Source: Stercoripulliclostridium_A sp045577735
GTDB taxonomy: Bacteria; Bacillota; Clostridia; Christensenellales; DTU072
Direction of reading: 5' to 3'
NCBI GenBank assembly: GCA_045577735.1
Contig: JAZNIY010000004.1
Location: 1 to 64,000 of the forward strand
Length of the DNA: 64,000 nucleotides
In this document: positions 57,627 to 64,000 of the stretch, in pieces
Layout of the letters: every line of letters begins with the position of its first letter
Numbering within the stretch: the stretch's first letter is position 1
Position numbers and translations under genes: made by a program
The notes under the pieces: model-generated
What the model saw: the letters and a program-made list of their open reading frames with translations, nothing else
Told to the model about the DNA's origin: nothing
Database searches by the model: none

Positions 57627-58523
57627 ATGGGTTTTTTCTCAAAAATAAAAGATGGATTAAAAAAGACCAAAGATAGTTGGGGTAAAAAAATCTTCGAAGT
57701 TTTCAAAGCCAGGGAGTTGGATGACGATTTCTATGATGAATTAGAGTTCGCTATGGTTTCTGCCGACATGGGGGTTACCGCAACGGATGCTATTTTAAAT
57801 GAGTTGAAGGACGTTATTTTTGAAAAAAAGATCACTTCCCCTGATTTGGCGCGTAAGGAATTAAAAAGATTAATGCTTGAAAGCATTGATTATGAAATTC
57901 CAGAGTATGAATATCCTCTCGTTATTTTAGTTGCAGGCGTTAATGGCGTTGGTAAGACTACGGCTATAGGTAAGCTTGCTAAGTTGTTTACTTCATCTGG
58001 TAAGAGCGTAATAGTCGCTGCTGCGGATACGTTTAGGGCTGCAGCAAGTGAGCAATTAGAAGTATGGGCGAACAGAGCGGGCGTTAGGATTGTTAAAAGT
58101 ACCGAGGGAGCTGATCCCGCGGCAGTAGTTTTTGATGCAATATCGTCGGCAAAAGCAAAAGGAACGGAAGTAATATTGGTTGATACGGCTGGTAGATTAC
58201 ATAATAAGAAAAACCTAATGAACGAATTAGAAAAAATCAATCGCGTAATCAATAGAGAACTACCGGAATGTGATAGGAGAAATTATATAGTCCTTGATGC
58301 AACTACTGGACAAAATGCAGTTCAACAAGTAGACGTTTTTAACGAAGCAATAGATATTGATGGTATAATATTGACAAAACTTGATGGAACGGCAAAGGGT
58401 GGCGTGGTTATGGCAATTAGTGCTGAACAAGAAATACCAGTCGTTTACGTTGGCGTGGGCGAACAGATTGATGATTTATTGCCTTTTAATGCGACTGAGT
58501 TCATTGATGCAATATTTGAATAG
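57627..58523 (+). CDS. ftsY: SRP receptor GTPase FtsY
   Basis: Receives Ffh-ribosome complexes at the membrane. The 298-residue protein has the N domain, G1 GVNGVGKT at 104-111, DTFRAAASEQL (about 133-143), DTAGRLHNK (about 189-197) and TKLDGTAKGG (about 251-260). It lacks the long acidic A domain of E. coli FtsY, as is usual in Gram-positive bacteria. Cotranscribed with smc; terminator at 58544-58577. Confidence 0.97.
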   Translation: MGFFSKIKDGLKKTKDSWGKKIFEVFKARELDDDFYDELEFAMVSADMGVTATDAILNELKDVIFEKKITSPDLARKELKRLMLESIDYEIPEYEYPLVILVAGVNGVGKTTAIGKLAKLFTSSGKSVIVAAADTFRAAASEQLEVWANRAGVRIVKSTEGADPAAVVFDAISSAKAKGTEVILVDTAGRLHNKKNLMNELEKINRVINRELPECDRRNYIVLDATTGQNAVQQVDVFNEAIDIDGIILTKLDGTAKGGVVMAISAEQEIPVVYVGVGEQIDDLLPFNATEFIDAIFE

Positions 58524-58543
58524 AAATTTTTAAAAATTAATCC

Positions 58544-58577
58544 AGGTGTCAAGTAAAATTGCTTGACACCTTTTTTT
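58544..58577 (+). terminator. Terminator after ftsY
   Basis: 10-bp perfect stem AGGTGTCAAG/CTTGACACCT with 8-nt loop and seven T. Its right arm includes the TTGACA of the next promoter. Confidence 0.92.
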
Positions 58578-58591
58578 ATATGTGGTATAGT
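58563..58591 (+). promoter_or_regulatory. Promoter of ylxM-ffh, nested in the ftsY terminator
   Basis: TTGACA (58563-58568) lies within the terminator stem; 17-bp spacer, partly the T-run; TATAGT (58586-58591), 35 bp before ATG 58627. Confidence 0.85.
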
Positions 58592-58626
58592 CTATGTGTC
58601 AATGAAAAATACTTTACAGGTGTGCT

Positions 58627-58947
58627 ATGCAAAAAAAGTTTGAAATCGGCTTATTGAACGACTATTATGGAGGTCTTTTAACCGAGTATCAAACAAGGAT
58701 TCTTTCTCGATATTACGATGAAGATTTGTCTTTAAAAGAAATCGCAGAAGAAGAGGGCGTTTCTAGACAAGCAGTTGCAGACGTAATCAAGCGTTCATCC
58801 GAAAAACTTGTAGAGTTTGAAGACAAGCTTGGGCTTGTTGGAAAGATAAGTAACATTATTGATAATATAGAACATGTAATTGTATCTGTAGATACAGAAA
58901 CAGCCAATAAGTTGAAAGATATTCTTAATGAAGTTAAGGAGATATAA
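58627..58947 (+). CDS. ylxM: YlxM/p13-like helix-turn-helix protein of the SRP operon
   Basis: A 106-residue protein with a sigma-like HTH: LTEYQTRILSRYYDED then LSLKEIAEEEGVSRQAVADVIKR (about residues 19-58), followed by a helical tail. Homologues precede ffh in most Firmicutes and in Streptococcus YlxM stimulates SRP GTPase activity. The start of ffh overlaps its stop by 1 bp. Direct DNA binding is possible but not shown. Confidence 0.92.
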   Translation: MQKKFEIGLLNDYYGGLLTEYQTRILSRYYDEDLSLKEIAEEEGVSRQAVADVIKRSSEKLVEFEDKLGLVGKISNIIDNIEHVIVSVDTETANKLKDILNEVKEI

Positions 58948-60263
58948 TGGCATTATTCGGTAGTTTGTCAGAAAAAATTAATCACGCGTTTTCTAAGCTT
59001 AAAAACAAGGGCGCATTGACTGAGTTGGAGATTAAAAACGCTATGCGTGAAGTTCGCGTTGCTTTGTTGGAAGCTGACGTAAACTTTATGGTTGCAAAGC
59101 AATTCATTAATAAAGTATCTGAAAAGGCTATTGGTGAAAATATTCTTAAAGGCCTGGAGAGTTCACAACAAGTTATTAAAATTGTTAATGATGAGTTGAT
59201 TGAGCTTATGGGTAGCAAACATCAAAAACTAACCGTTAGTGACAGACCACCAACGGTTTATATGATGTGTGGCTTACAAGGTGCTGGTAAAACTACGATG
59301 TGTGGTAAACTGGCTGGCATTCTAAAAAAGGATAATAAGAAGGTTCTTTTGGTTGCTGGTGATATATATCGCCCCGCGGCTATCAAGCAATTACAAGTTG
59401 TTGGTGAAAAGGTCGGCGTAGAAGTATTTGAAAGAGGACAAATTTCACCTGTTAAAATTGCTAAGGAAGCAATAGAATACGCAAAACAACAAGGGCTCGA
59501 TACCGTTATAATAGATACGGCCGGCCGTTTGCATATTGATGAAACTCTTATGCAAGAATTGCGTGATATAAAGGCAAGCGTAAATCCACAAGAAATTTTG
59601 TTAGTAGTCGACAGCATGCTTGGTCAAGATTCTGTTAACGTTGCTTCAACTTTTAACAAGGAACTTGACATTAGTGGTGTTATCCTTACCAAACTAGATG
59701 GTGATACTAGAGGCGGTGCAGCTCTTTCTATCAAGGCAATTTGTGGAAAACCCATTAAATATATCGGTGTAGGTGAAAAAATTACGGATATTGAGCCTTT
59801 CCATCCCGATAGAATGGCCTCTAGAATTTTAGGAATGGGTGACGTTTTGACGCTAATTGAAAAGGCACAAAACGCTATTACCGAAGAAGATGCTTTGAAG
59901 ATGGCCAAAAAGATGAAAGAAAATTCTTTTGACTTGGAAGACTATCTTGAGCAATTAAGTAATATGAAAAAAATGGGAAGCATGAAAGATATGATCGATA
60001 TGATTCCCGGCATGAGTCGTCAATTGAAAGGACAAGACCTCAATGTTGATGAAAAGCAATTGGAAAAAACAAAAGCAATAATTCTTTCCATGACAGTAAA
60101 GGAAAGAAGAAATCCATCAATTCTTAACGCATCAAGAAGGCGCAGGATTGCAAAGGGGAGTGGAACCCAAGTTCAAGACGTAAATAGGCTCTTAAACCAA
60201 TTTGAGCAGACAAAACAAATGATGAAAAGAATTAGCTCGGGTAAATTTAAGTTCCCGTTCTAG
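58947..60263 (+). CDS. ffh: Signal recognition particle GTPase Ffh
   Basis: Binds signal peptides and SRP RNA. The 438-residue protein has an N domain, G1 GLQGAGKT at 109-116, the DTAGRLHID switch, TKLDGDTRGG, and a Met-rich M domain (about 330-438; MKKMGSMKDMIDMIPGM) with the RNA-binding RRRRIAKGSGT segment near 398-408. ATG 58947 is coupled to ylxM. Its RNA partner is at 11876-12140. Confidence 0.98.
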   Translation: MALFGSLSEKINHAFSKLKNKGALTELEIKNAMREVRVALLEADVNFMVAKQFINKVSEKAIGENILKGLESSQQVIKIVNDELIELMGSKHQKLTVSDRPPTVYMMCGLQGAGKTTMCGKLAGILKKDNKKVLLVAGDIYRPAAIKQLQVVGEKVGVEVFERGQISPVKIAKEAIEYAKQQGLDTVIIDTAGRLHIDETLMQELRDIKASVNPQEILLVVDSMLGQDSVNVASTFNKELDISGVILTKLDGDTRGGAALSIKAICGKPIKYIGVGEKITDIEPFHPDRMASRILGMGDVLTLIEKAQNAITEEDALKMAKKMKENSFDLEDYLEQLSNMKKMGSMKDMIDMIPGMSRQLKGQDLNVDEKQLEKTKAIILSMTVKERRNPSILNASRRRRIAKGSGTQVQDVNRLLNQFEQTKQMMKRISSGKFKFPF

Positions 60264-60309
60264 ATAAAAAAACAAAACAAATTAAACAAATAATTGGAGG
60301 ACACTAATT

Positions 60310-60648
60310 ATGGCAGTAAAACTCAGACTTCACAGAATGGGCAAGAAAAAGAGCCCCGTTTATCGTATCGTAGCTATCGACTCTAGAAAATCCAGAGACG
60401 GCGAATACATTGAACAAATCGGTTTCTACAACCCCAAGACCGAACCCGCAACCATCAAGGTAGACGTTGAACTAACCAAAAAATGGATTGCTAACGGCGC
60501 ACAACCCACTGATACCGTTCGTGATATTCTTGTAAACGAAGGCATCATTGCTGGTTCTTCTAAATATGCTAAGAAAGCAGTTGAAGCAGAAGAAGTTAAC
60601 GCTGTTGACGCAGCAGTTGAAGCAGCTGTTGCAAGAATCGAGGACTAA
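60310..60648 (+). CDS. rpsP: 30S ribosomal protein S16
   Basis: A 112-residue S16 with the family start MAVKLRLHRMGKKKSPVYRI and DSRKSRDGEYIE; residues about 85-112 form an Ala/Glu-rich acidic extension beyond the core 80 residues. GGAGG precedes ATG 60310. It opens the rpsP-khpA-rimM-trmD run, 46 bp after ffh, with no evident separate promoter. Confidence 0.97.
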   Translation: MAVKLRLHRMGKKKSPVYRIVAIDSRKSRDGEYIEQIGFYNPKTEPATIKVDVELTKKWIANGAQPTDTVRDILVNEGIIAGSSKYAKKAVEAEEVNAVDAAVEAAVARIED

Positions 60649-60654
60649 TAATTT

Positions 60655-60891
60655 ATGTCCATTCGCGATTTTGTAGACTTTTTGGTCAAACAAATTGTCG
60701 ATGAAGAATGTTATGAGATCGTTATGTTGGAAGACAACGATAACGTCGAAATAAAGGTTCTAGTCGATAAAAACAAAGTAGCAAGACTTATTGGAAAATC
60801 AGGCAGATTGGCTAAATCTATAAGAACTATAGTTAAAGCAGCCGCTCAAAATTCCGATAAGCGCTACGACATATATATTGAAGAAAGATAA
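60655..60891 (+). CDS. khpA: KH-domain RNA-binding protein KhpA
   Basis: A 78-residue single KH domain with the GKSG loop in ARLIGKSGRLAKSIR (about 44-58). In Firmicutes KhpA pairs with KhpB (Jag) to regulate mRNAs of cell division. The start lies 6 bp after rpsP, and the stop overlaps the rimM ATG by 1 bp (TAATG). Confidence 0.95.
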   Translation: MSIRDFVDFLVKQIVDEECYEIVMLEDNDNVEIKVLVDKNKVARLIGKSGRLAKSIRTIVKAAAQNSDKRYDIYIEER

Positions 60892-61388
60892 TGCTTAAAA
60901 TAGGCAAAGCCATAAGGGCACATGGTATTAGAGGGGACGTAAAAATCTTTTATGGACTTGATCAAGTTGAACTCAAGTCTATTAAAGCTATGGTTATTAA
61001 CTCTAAAAAGTATCAAGTTGAAAAAATCAATTTTGGTAATGGATGTGCTTACGTTAAGTTTAAAGGTGTCAATGATAGAGACGTTGCGGACGTGTTGAGA
61101 GGTGATATATTTGTCGATGACGAAAATCGCCCAACACTTCCCAGCGGAACCTATTACATTGACGATTTGGTAGGGCTCTACGTTGTCGTTGACGATGTCA
61201 AAGTTGGCGTATTGCGTGAAATTTTACAATATGGTGCGGCTGACGTTTATTGTGTTGACGGTATAGACGGCAATAAGAATTTTATGTTTCCACATAAATT
61301 GGGCGTCATATCACAATACGATATTCAAAATAAAAGCATTATACTTTCTCAAAGCGAGTTAGAGAAAGTAGCCGTTTATGAGAATTAG
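60891..61388 (+). CDS. rimM: 16S rRNA processing protein RimM
   Basis: A 165-residue 30S assembly factor: N-terminal barrel starting LKIGKAIRAHGIRGDVK, then the PRC-barrel domain (about 93-165) with YYIDDLVGLYV and FMFPHKLGVI. It works with S13/S19 during head assembly. It overlaps khpA by 1 bp and trmD by 11 bp. Confidence 0.96.
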   Translation: MLKIGKAIRAHGIRGDVKIFYGLDQVELKSIKAMVINSKKYQVEKINFGNGCAYVKFKGVNDRDVADVLRGDIFVDDENRPTLPSGTYYIDDLVGLYVVVDDVKVGVLREILQYGAADVYCVDGIDGNKNFMFPHKLGVISQYDIQNKSIILSQSELEKVAVYEN

Positions 61389-62052
61389 CGTACTAACCCT
61401 TTTTCCCGAAATGTATTCGGTGCTTAATGAAAGCATCATTGGCAAAGCTCTTGAAAAGGAGCTTTTTTCCGTTGATGTCCATAATATTCGTGATTACTCT
61501 ACTAATAAGCACAAAAAGTGTGATGATTACCCATTTGGTGGGGGTGTAGGCATGGTTATGACGCCTCAACCTTTGCATGATTCTATTACCGCCGTTGATC
61601 CTAATCACAGCGCCGTCAGAATTTATTTGAGTCCCAAGGGAAAAACCTTGAATCAAGCACTAGTGAAGGAGTTGGCCTCTTTTGATCACATTATGCTTAT
61701 TAATGGCAGTTACGAGGGAATCGACGAAAGGATTATAGAATTGGACGTTGATAGAGAATTGTCAATAGGGGATTACGTTTTAACAAGTGGTGATTTGGCT
61801 AGTTTGGTTGTAATTAATACCGTTGCAAGATATATCCCTTCGGTACTAGGTTCAGAAGAATCAACCCAAGAAGAGAGTTTTTCGGAAGGAACTCTTGAAT
61901 ATCCCCAATATACAAGACCTCAAGAGTTTATGGGGCTAAAAGTACCAGATGTTTTGCTTTCTGGTAACCACGCTGAAATTGCTAAATGGCGTAGACAACA
62001 AAGTCAAAAAATAACAGCCGAAAGACGCCCTGATTTATCTAATAAGGATTAA
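61378..62052 (+). CDS. trmD: tRNA (guanine-N1-)-methyltransferase
   Basis: Methylates G37 of tRNAs with SAM. The 224-residue SPOUT enzyme has FPEMYSVLNESIIGKA (about 9-24), GGGVGMVM (about 55-62), the knot segment NGSYEGIDERI (about 109-119) and SIGDYVLTSGDLAS. It begins inside rimM. rplS (L19), which usually follows trmD, is missing; rbgA starts 4 bp after the stop instead. Confidence 0.97.
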   Translation: MRISVLTLFPEMYSVLNESIIGKALEKELFSVDVHNIRDYSTNKHKKCDDYPFGGGVGMVMTPQPLHDSITAVDPNHSAVRIYLSPKGKTLNQALVKELASFDHIMLINGSYEGIDERIIELDVDRELSIGDYVLTSGDLASLVVINTVARYIPSVLGSEESTQEESFSEGTLEYPQYTRPQEFMGLKVPDVLLSGNHAEIAKWRRQQSQKITAERRPDLSNKD

Positions 62053-62055
62053 GAA

Positions 62056-62904
62056 ATGTTTATTCACTGGTTTCCTGGTCATATGACCAAAGCGATAAGA
62101 ATGATGAGCGAAGAGATAAAGGTCGTGGATTGTGTTATCTATGTTCTTGATGCTCGTGCGCCACAATCATGCATTAACCCTGCTTTTGATGAAGTGATTG
62201 GTTCAAAACCACGGCTTTATGTGCTAAATAAGGCAGATATGGTATCCCAAAAAGAAGTTATTAAGTGGGTTGATAAATTCCGCAGAGACGGATTTAAATG
62301 CATTTATAGTAATTCCATATCTAAAGCCGATGCACCGGTTATTGTCAAGAACCTACTTGATTTGAACGAGGATTTAATAGAGAGATATCATCAAAAGGGT
62401 GTTAATAAAACCGTTAGAGCCATGGTAATTGGTGTTCCAAATTGTGGAAAATCTACCCTCATTAATAGCTTGGTCAAAGAAAAGAAAACAGTTACGGGAA
62501 ATAAACCCGGAGTTACTCGTGGAAAGCAATGGGTTGCTATAGGTGATTATATTGAATTGCTCGATAGCCCCGGTGTGCTTTATCCTGACTTTAAAGACCA
62601 AGAAAAAGCTATGCGCTTAGCATTAATCGGTAGTGTTAAAGAGGACGTTGTTGACGTTGCTGAACTGGCTCTTGAAACAATTAAGTTCTATTTATCGATG
62701 TATCCGGATGATCTAATTAACAGATACAAATTGGATTCATTGCACGATAGGACTCCTTTGGAAGTGATGGAAGATATTGGAAAAAAACGTGGTGTGATTA
62801 TGCGTGGTGGTGAACTTGACTACGAGCGCATAGCTAAAATAATTATTTCCGATTTTCGAAAGGGTTACTTGGGTAAGCATCCATTGGAGAGTGTTGATGG
62901 CTGA
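62056..62904 (+). CDS. rbgA: Ribosome biogenesis GTPase RbgA (YlqF)
   Basis: A 282-residue circularly permuted GTPase for 50S assembly: the N-K-A-D G4 motif (VLNKADM, about 54-60) precedes G1 GVPNCGKST (about 124-132) and the DSPG G3 (about 172-175). It begins FIHWFPGHMTKA, the usual RbgA start. It overlaps rnhB by 8 bp. Confidence 0.96.
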   Translation: MFIHWFPGHMTKAIRMMSEEIKVVDCVIYVLDARAPQSCINPAFDEVIGSKPRLYVLNKADMVSQKEVIKWVDKFRRDGFKCIYSNSISKADAPVIVKNLLDLNEDLIERYHQKGVNKTVRAMVIGVPNCGKSTLINSLVKEKKTVTGNKPGVTRGKQWVAIGDYIELLDSPGVLYPDFKDQEKAMRLALIGSVKEDVVDVAELALETIKFYLSMYPDDLINRYKLDSLHDRTPLEVMEDIGKKRGVIMRGGELDYERIAKIIISDFRKGYLGKHPLESVDG

Positions 62905-63493
62905 TTTGCTTGTTATTGAAAGAGCCTTATTGGCTCAAGGCTGTAATTTTATTTGTGGAGTAGATGAAGCTGGTCGTGGTCCACTTGCTGGCCCAGTATG
63001 TGCTGGTGCTTGTATTCCGGATTTATCAAATCTTATTGCCGGCGTTAATGATTCGAAAAAACTCACTGAGAGAAAAAGAGAATTATTGTACGAGCCGTTA
63101 AAAGAAGCTTGTTTTTCACATAGAACTGTTTTCGTGGATGCAGAAACAATTGATGAAATAAACATCCTTAATGCAACAAAACAAGCAATGCGTGAAGCAA
63201 TTTTAAGTATGTTTCCTTTTCCGGATATGGTTCTAATTGATGCTGTAAAGCTCGATTTACCATATAAATCGCAATCAATTATTCATGGAGACGCTGTGAG
63301 TTATTGTATTGCCGCCGCTTCTATTTTTGCAAAAGTAGAACGTGATAGGTTGATGTTAGAATATGCGGAAAAGTATCCAGAATATGGTTTTGAAAGTCAC
63401 AAAGGATACGGCTCCAAACATCATATTGAGATGTTAAAGAAATATGGTCCTTGCCCCATCCATAGGAAAACGTTTATAAAAAATTTTTTTTGA
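62897..63493 (+). CDS. rnhB: Ribonuclease HII
   Basis: Removes RNA from DNA-RNA hybrids and single ribonucleotides. The 198-residue enzyme has GVDEAGRGPLAGPV with D23-E24, SKKLTERKRE, and further acidic residues in LIDAV (about 112-116). I use ATG 62897, 7 bp after GGAG; a GTG two codons earlier is less likely. It follows rbgA as in most Firmicutes. Confidence 0.96.
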   Translation: MADLLVIERALLAQGCNFICGVDEAGRGPLAGPVCAGACIPDLSNLIAGVNDSKKLTERKRELLYEPLKEACFSHRTVFVDAETIDEINILNATKQAMREAILSMFPFPDMVLIDAVKLDLPYKSQSIIHGDAVSYCIAAASIFAKVERDRLMLEYAEKYPEYGFESHKGYGSKHHIEMLKKYGPCPIHRKTFIKNFF

Positions 63494-63501
63494 ATAGATT
63501 T

Positions 63502-63858
63502 ATGGATATTGACGCACGTGGAATTTTAGCCGAACATAATGCGGCGAAGTTACTGCAAGAAAAGGGTTATACGGTTTTGGATATGAACGTAAACTACCCC
63601 AAGATAGGGGAGTTGGATATTGTATGCAAGAAGAATAAGACCCTCGTTATTGTGGAAGTAAAATATCGTTCCAACAAAGATATGGGTGATCCTATAGAAA
63701 GTGTAACTAAAAGCAAGGTGTCAAAAATCATAAAAGCTACTGAACGTTATATATTAGAGCATAATATGGAAAACTATGAAGTCAGATTCGATATTATCGC
63801 AGATAGGGACGGTATTCAGGAGCATATTGAAGATGCTTTTTACGGGTATTGGAACTAG
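63502..63858 (+). CDS. YraN/UPF0102-family protein, endonuclease fold
   Basis: A 118-residue protein with a restriction-endonuclease-like core: GELDIVCKKNKTLVIVEVKYR gives the pattern E-x-D...E-x-K. UPF0102 proteins accompany rnhB in many genomes and may act in nucleic-acid repair; the true role is unknown. ATG 63502 is used; an alternative TTG at 63490 would overlap the rnhB stop by 4 bp. Neither has a clear ribosome site, so coupling to rnhB is probable. Confidence 0.88.
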   Translation: MDIDARGILAEHNAAKLLQEKGYTVLDMNVNYPKIGELDIVCKKNKTLVIVEVKYRSNKDMGDPIESVTKSKVSKIIKATERYILEHNMENYEVRFDIIADRDGIQEHIEDAFYGYWN

Positions 63859-63897
63859 AAAAATAATTTAATAATATTTTTATTATATTTATTATAT

Positions 63898-63929
63898 AAA
63901 GTGCGTTAAAACAGTTGCGTACTTTTTTT
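63898..63929 (+). terminator. Terminator closing the rpsP-rnhB-yraN run
   Basis: AAAGTGCG pairs with CGTACTTT (one G-U pair) around a 12-nt loop and is followed by seven T. From 63930 to the window end I see no gene. Confidence 0.75.
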
Positions 63930-64000
63930 GTTTTTGGTAATATATTTAAGACTTTGTAACGGACCTATGCGAGAGAAAAAATCCAAGCCTCGTACGTACG

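Noticed and set aside
63930..64000. Possible gene start at the right edge
   Set aside because: Only 70 bp remain; no ribosome site with an open frame is evident.

Overview
This 64 kb window is a dense, AT-rich bacterial chromosome segment, most likely from a Clostridia-class Firmicute (Bacillota), possibly an uncultivated gut lineage. The class call rests on Bacillus/Clostridium-type gene order (ylxY-like, M16 protease, ftsK/spoIIIE; cinA-recA-rny; rsmD-coaD, ylbJ, ylbM; pta-ackA-rpmF-plsX-rnc-smc-ftsY-ylxM-ffh-rpsP-khpA-rimM-trmD-rbgA-rnhB), a large Gram-positive SRP RNA, RNase Y, alpha2-type glycyl-tRNA synthetase and sigma-A-like promoters (TTGACA-17-TATAAT). The finer placement is inference. 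No phage, transposase, CRISPR array or defence island was seen.

Layout. 1-718: a truncated leftward gene plus a tRNA-Lys(CTT), with codon use and base composition unlike the rest. 806-3577: serine dehydratase, a nucleoside phosphorylase and seven tRNA genes. 3716-11790: a long rightward operon for sugar-acid catabolism (KDPG aldolase, KDG kinase, GtrA-like protein, second PfkB kinase, Gfo/Idh/MocA oxidoreductase, Fe-alcohol dehydrogenase), followed by hflX, a nitroreductase and a flavodoxin-like protein. 11876-12140: SRP RNA (leftward), divergent from a lipoprotein-proS-lipoprotein unit. 16151-18790: lysine/peptidoglycan precursor operon asd-dapA-dapB. 18934-22528: YesL-like membrane protein, hslO and a TPR-like protein. 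22530-24910: glyS and a PAP2 phosphatase. 24998-34925: ylxY-like gene, M16 protease, ftsK, rimO, cinA C-terminal protein, recA and rny. 34943-36594: DUF3267 protein, a tiny Cys/Gly-rich protein and a CDP-alcohol phosphatidyltransferase.

36692-44267 is a distinctive operon: an aconitase-superfamily hydratase, two phenylacetate-CoA ligases, indolepyruvate:ferredoxin oxidoreductase alpha and beta, and a double-ACT protein. It sits behind a promoter containing a perfect 10-bp inverted repeat. The set suggests oxidative conversion of aromatic 2-oxo acids to acyl-CoA with reduced ferredoxin. 44294-49453 carries alanine racemase, 5-formyl-THF cyclo-ligase, a single-chain RsmD-CoaD fusion, a coiled-coil protein, YlbJ and TmcAL. 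49607-51805 is the acetate/ATP branch (pta-ackA). 51910-63858 is a run of ribosome, RNA-processing, lipid, chromosome-segregation and SRP genes; SRP RNA, FtsY, YlxM and Ffh all lie in this one window. Three usual members of these conserved runs are absent from their expected slots: yceD/DUF177, acpP and rplS.

The observations most worth a second look are the RsmD-CoaD fusion, the palindromic operator over the hydratase/ior operon, non-canonical or hairpin-embedded starts (alanine racemase, ylbJ, DUF3267 gene), a tRNA-Ala that forms the leader of a protein mRNA, a promoter nested in a terminator before ylxM-ffh, a small Cys-rich protein with an exact tandem repeat, the composition break near position 718, and a strong preference for ACGT at NAY-GTN codon junctions.
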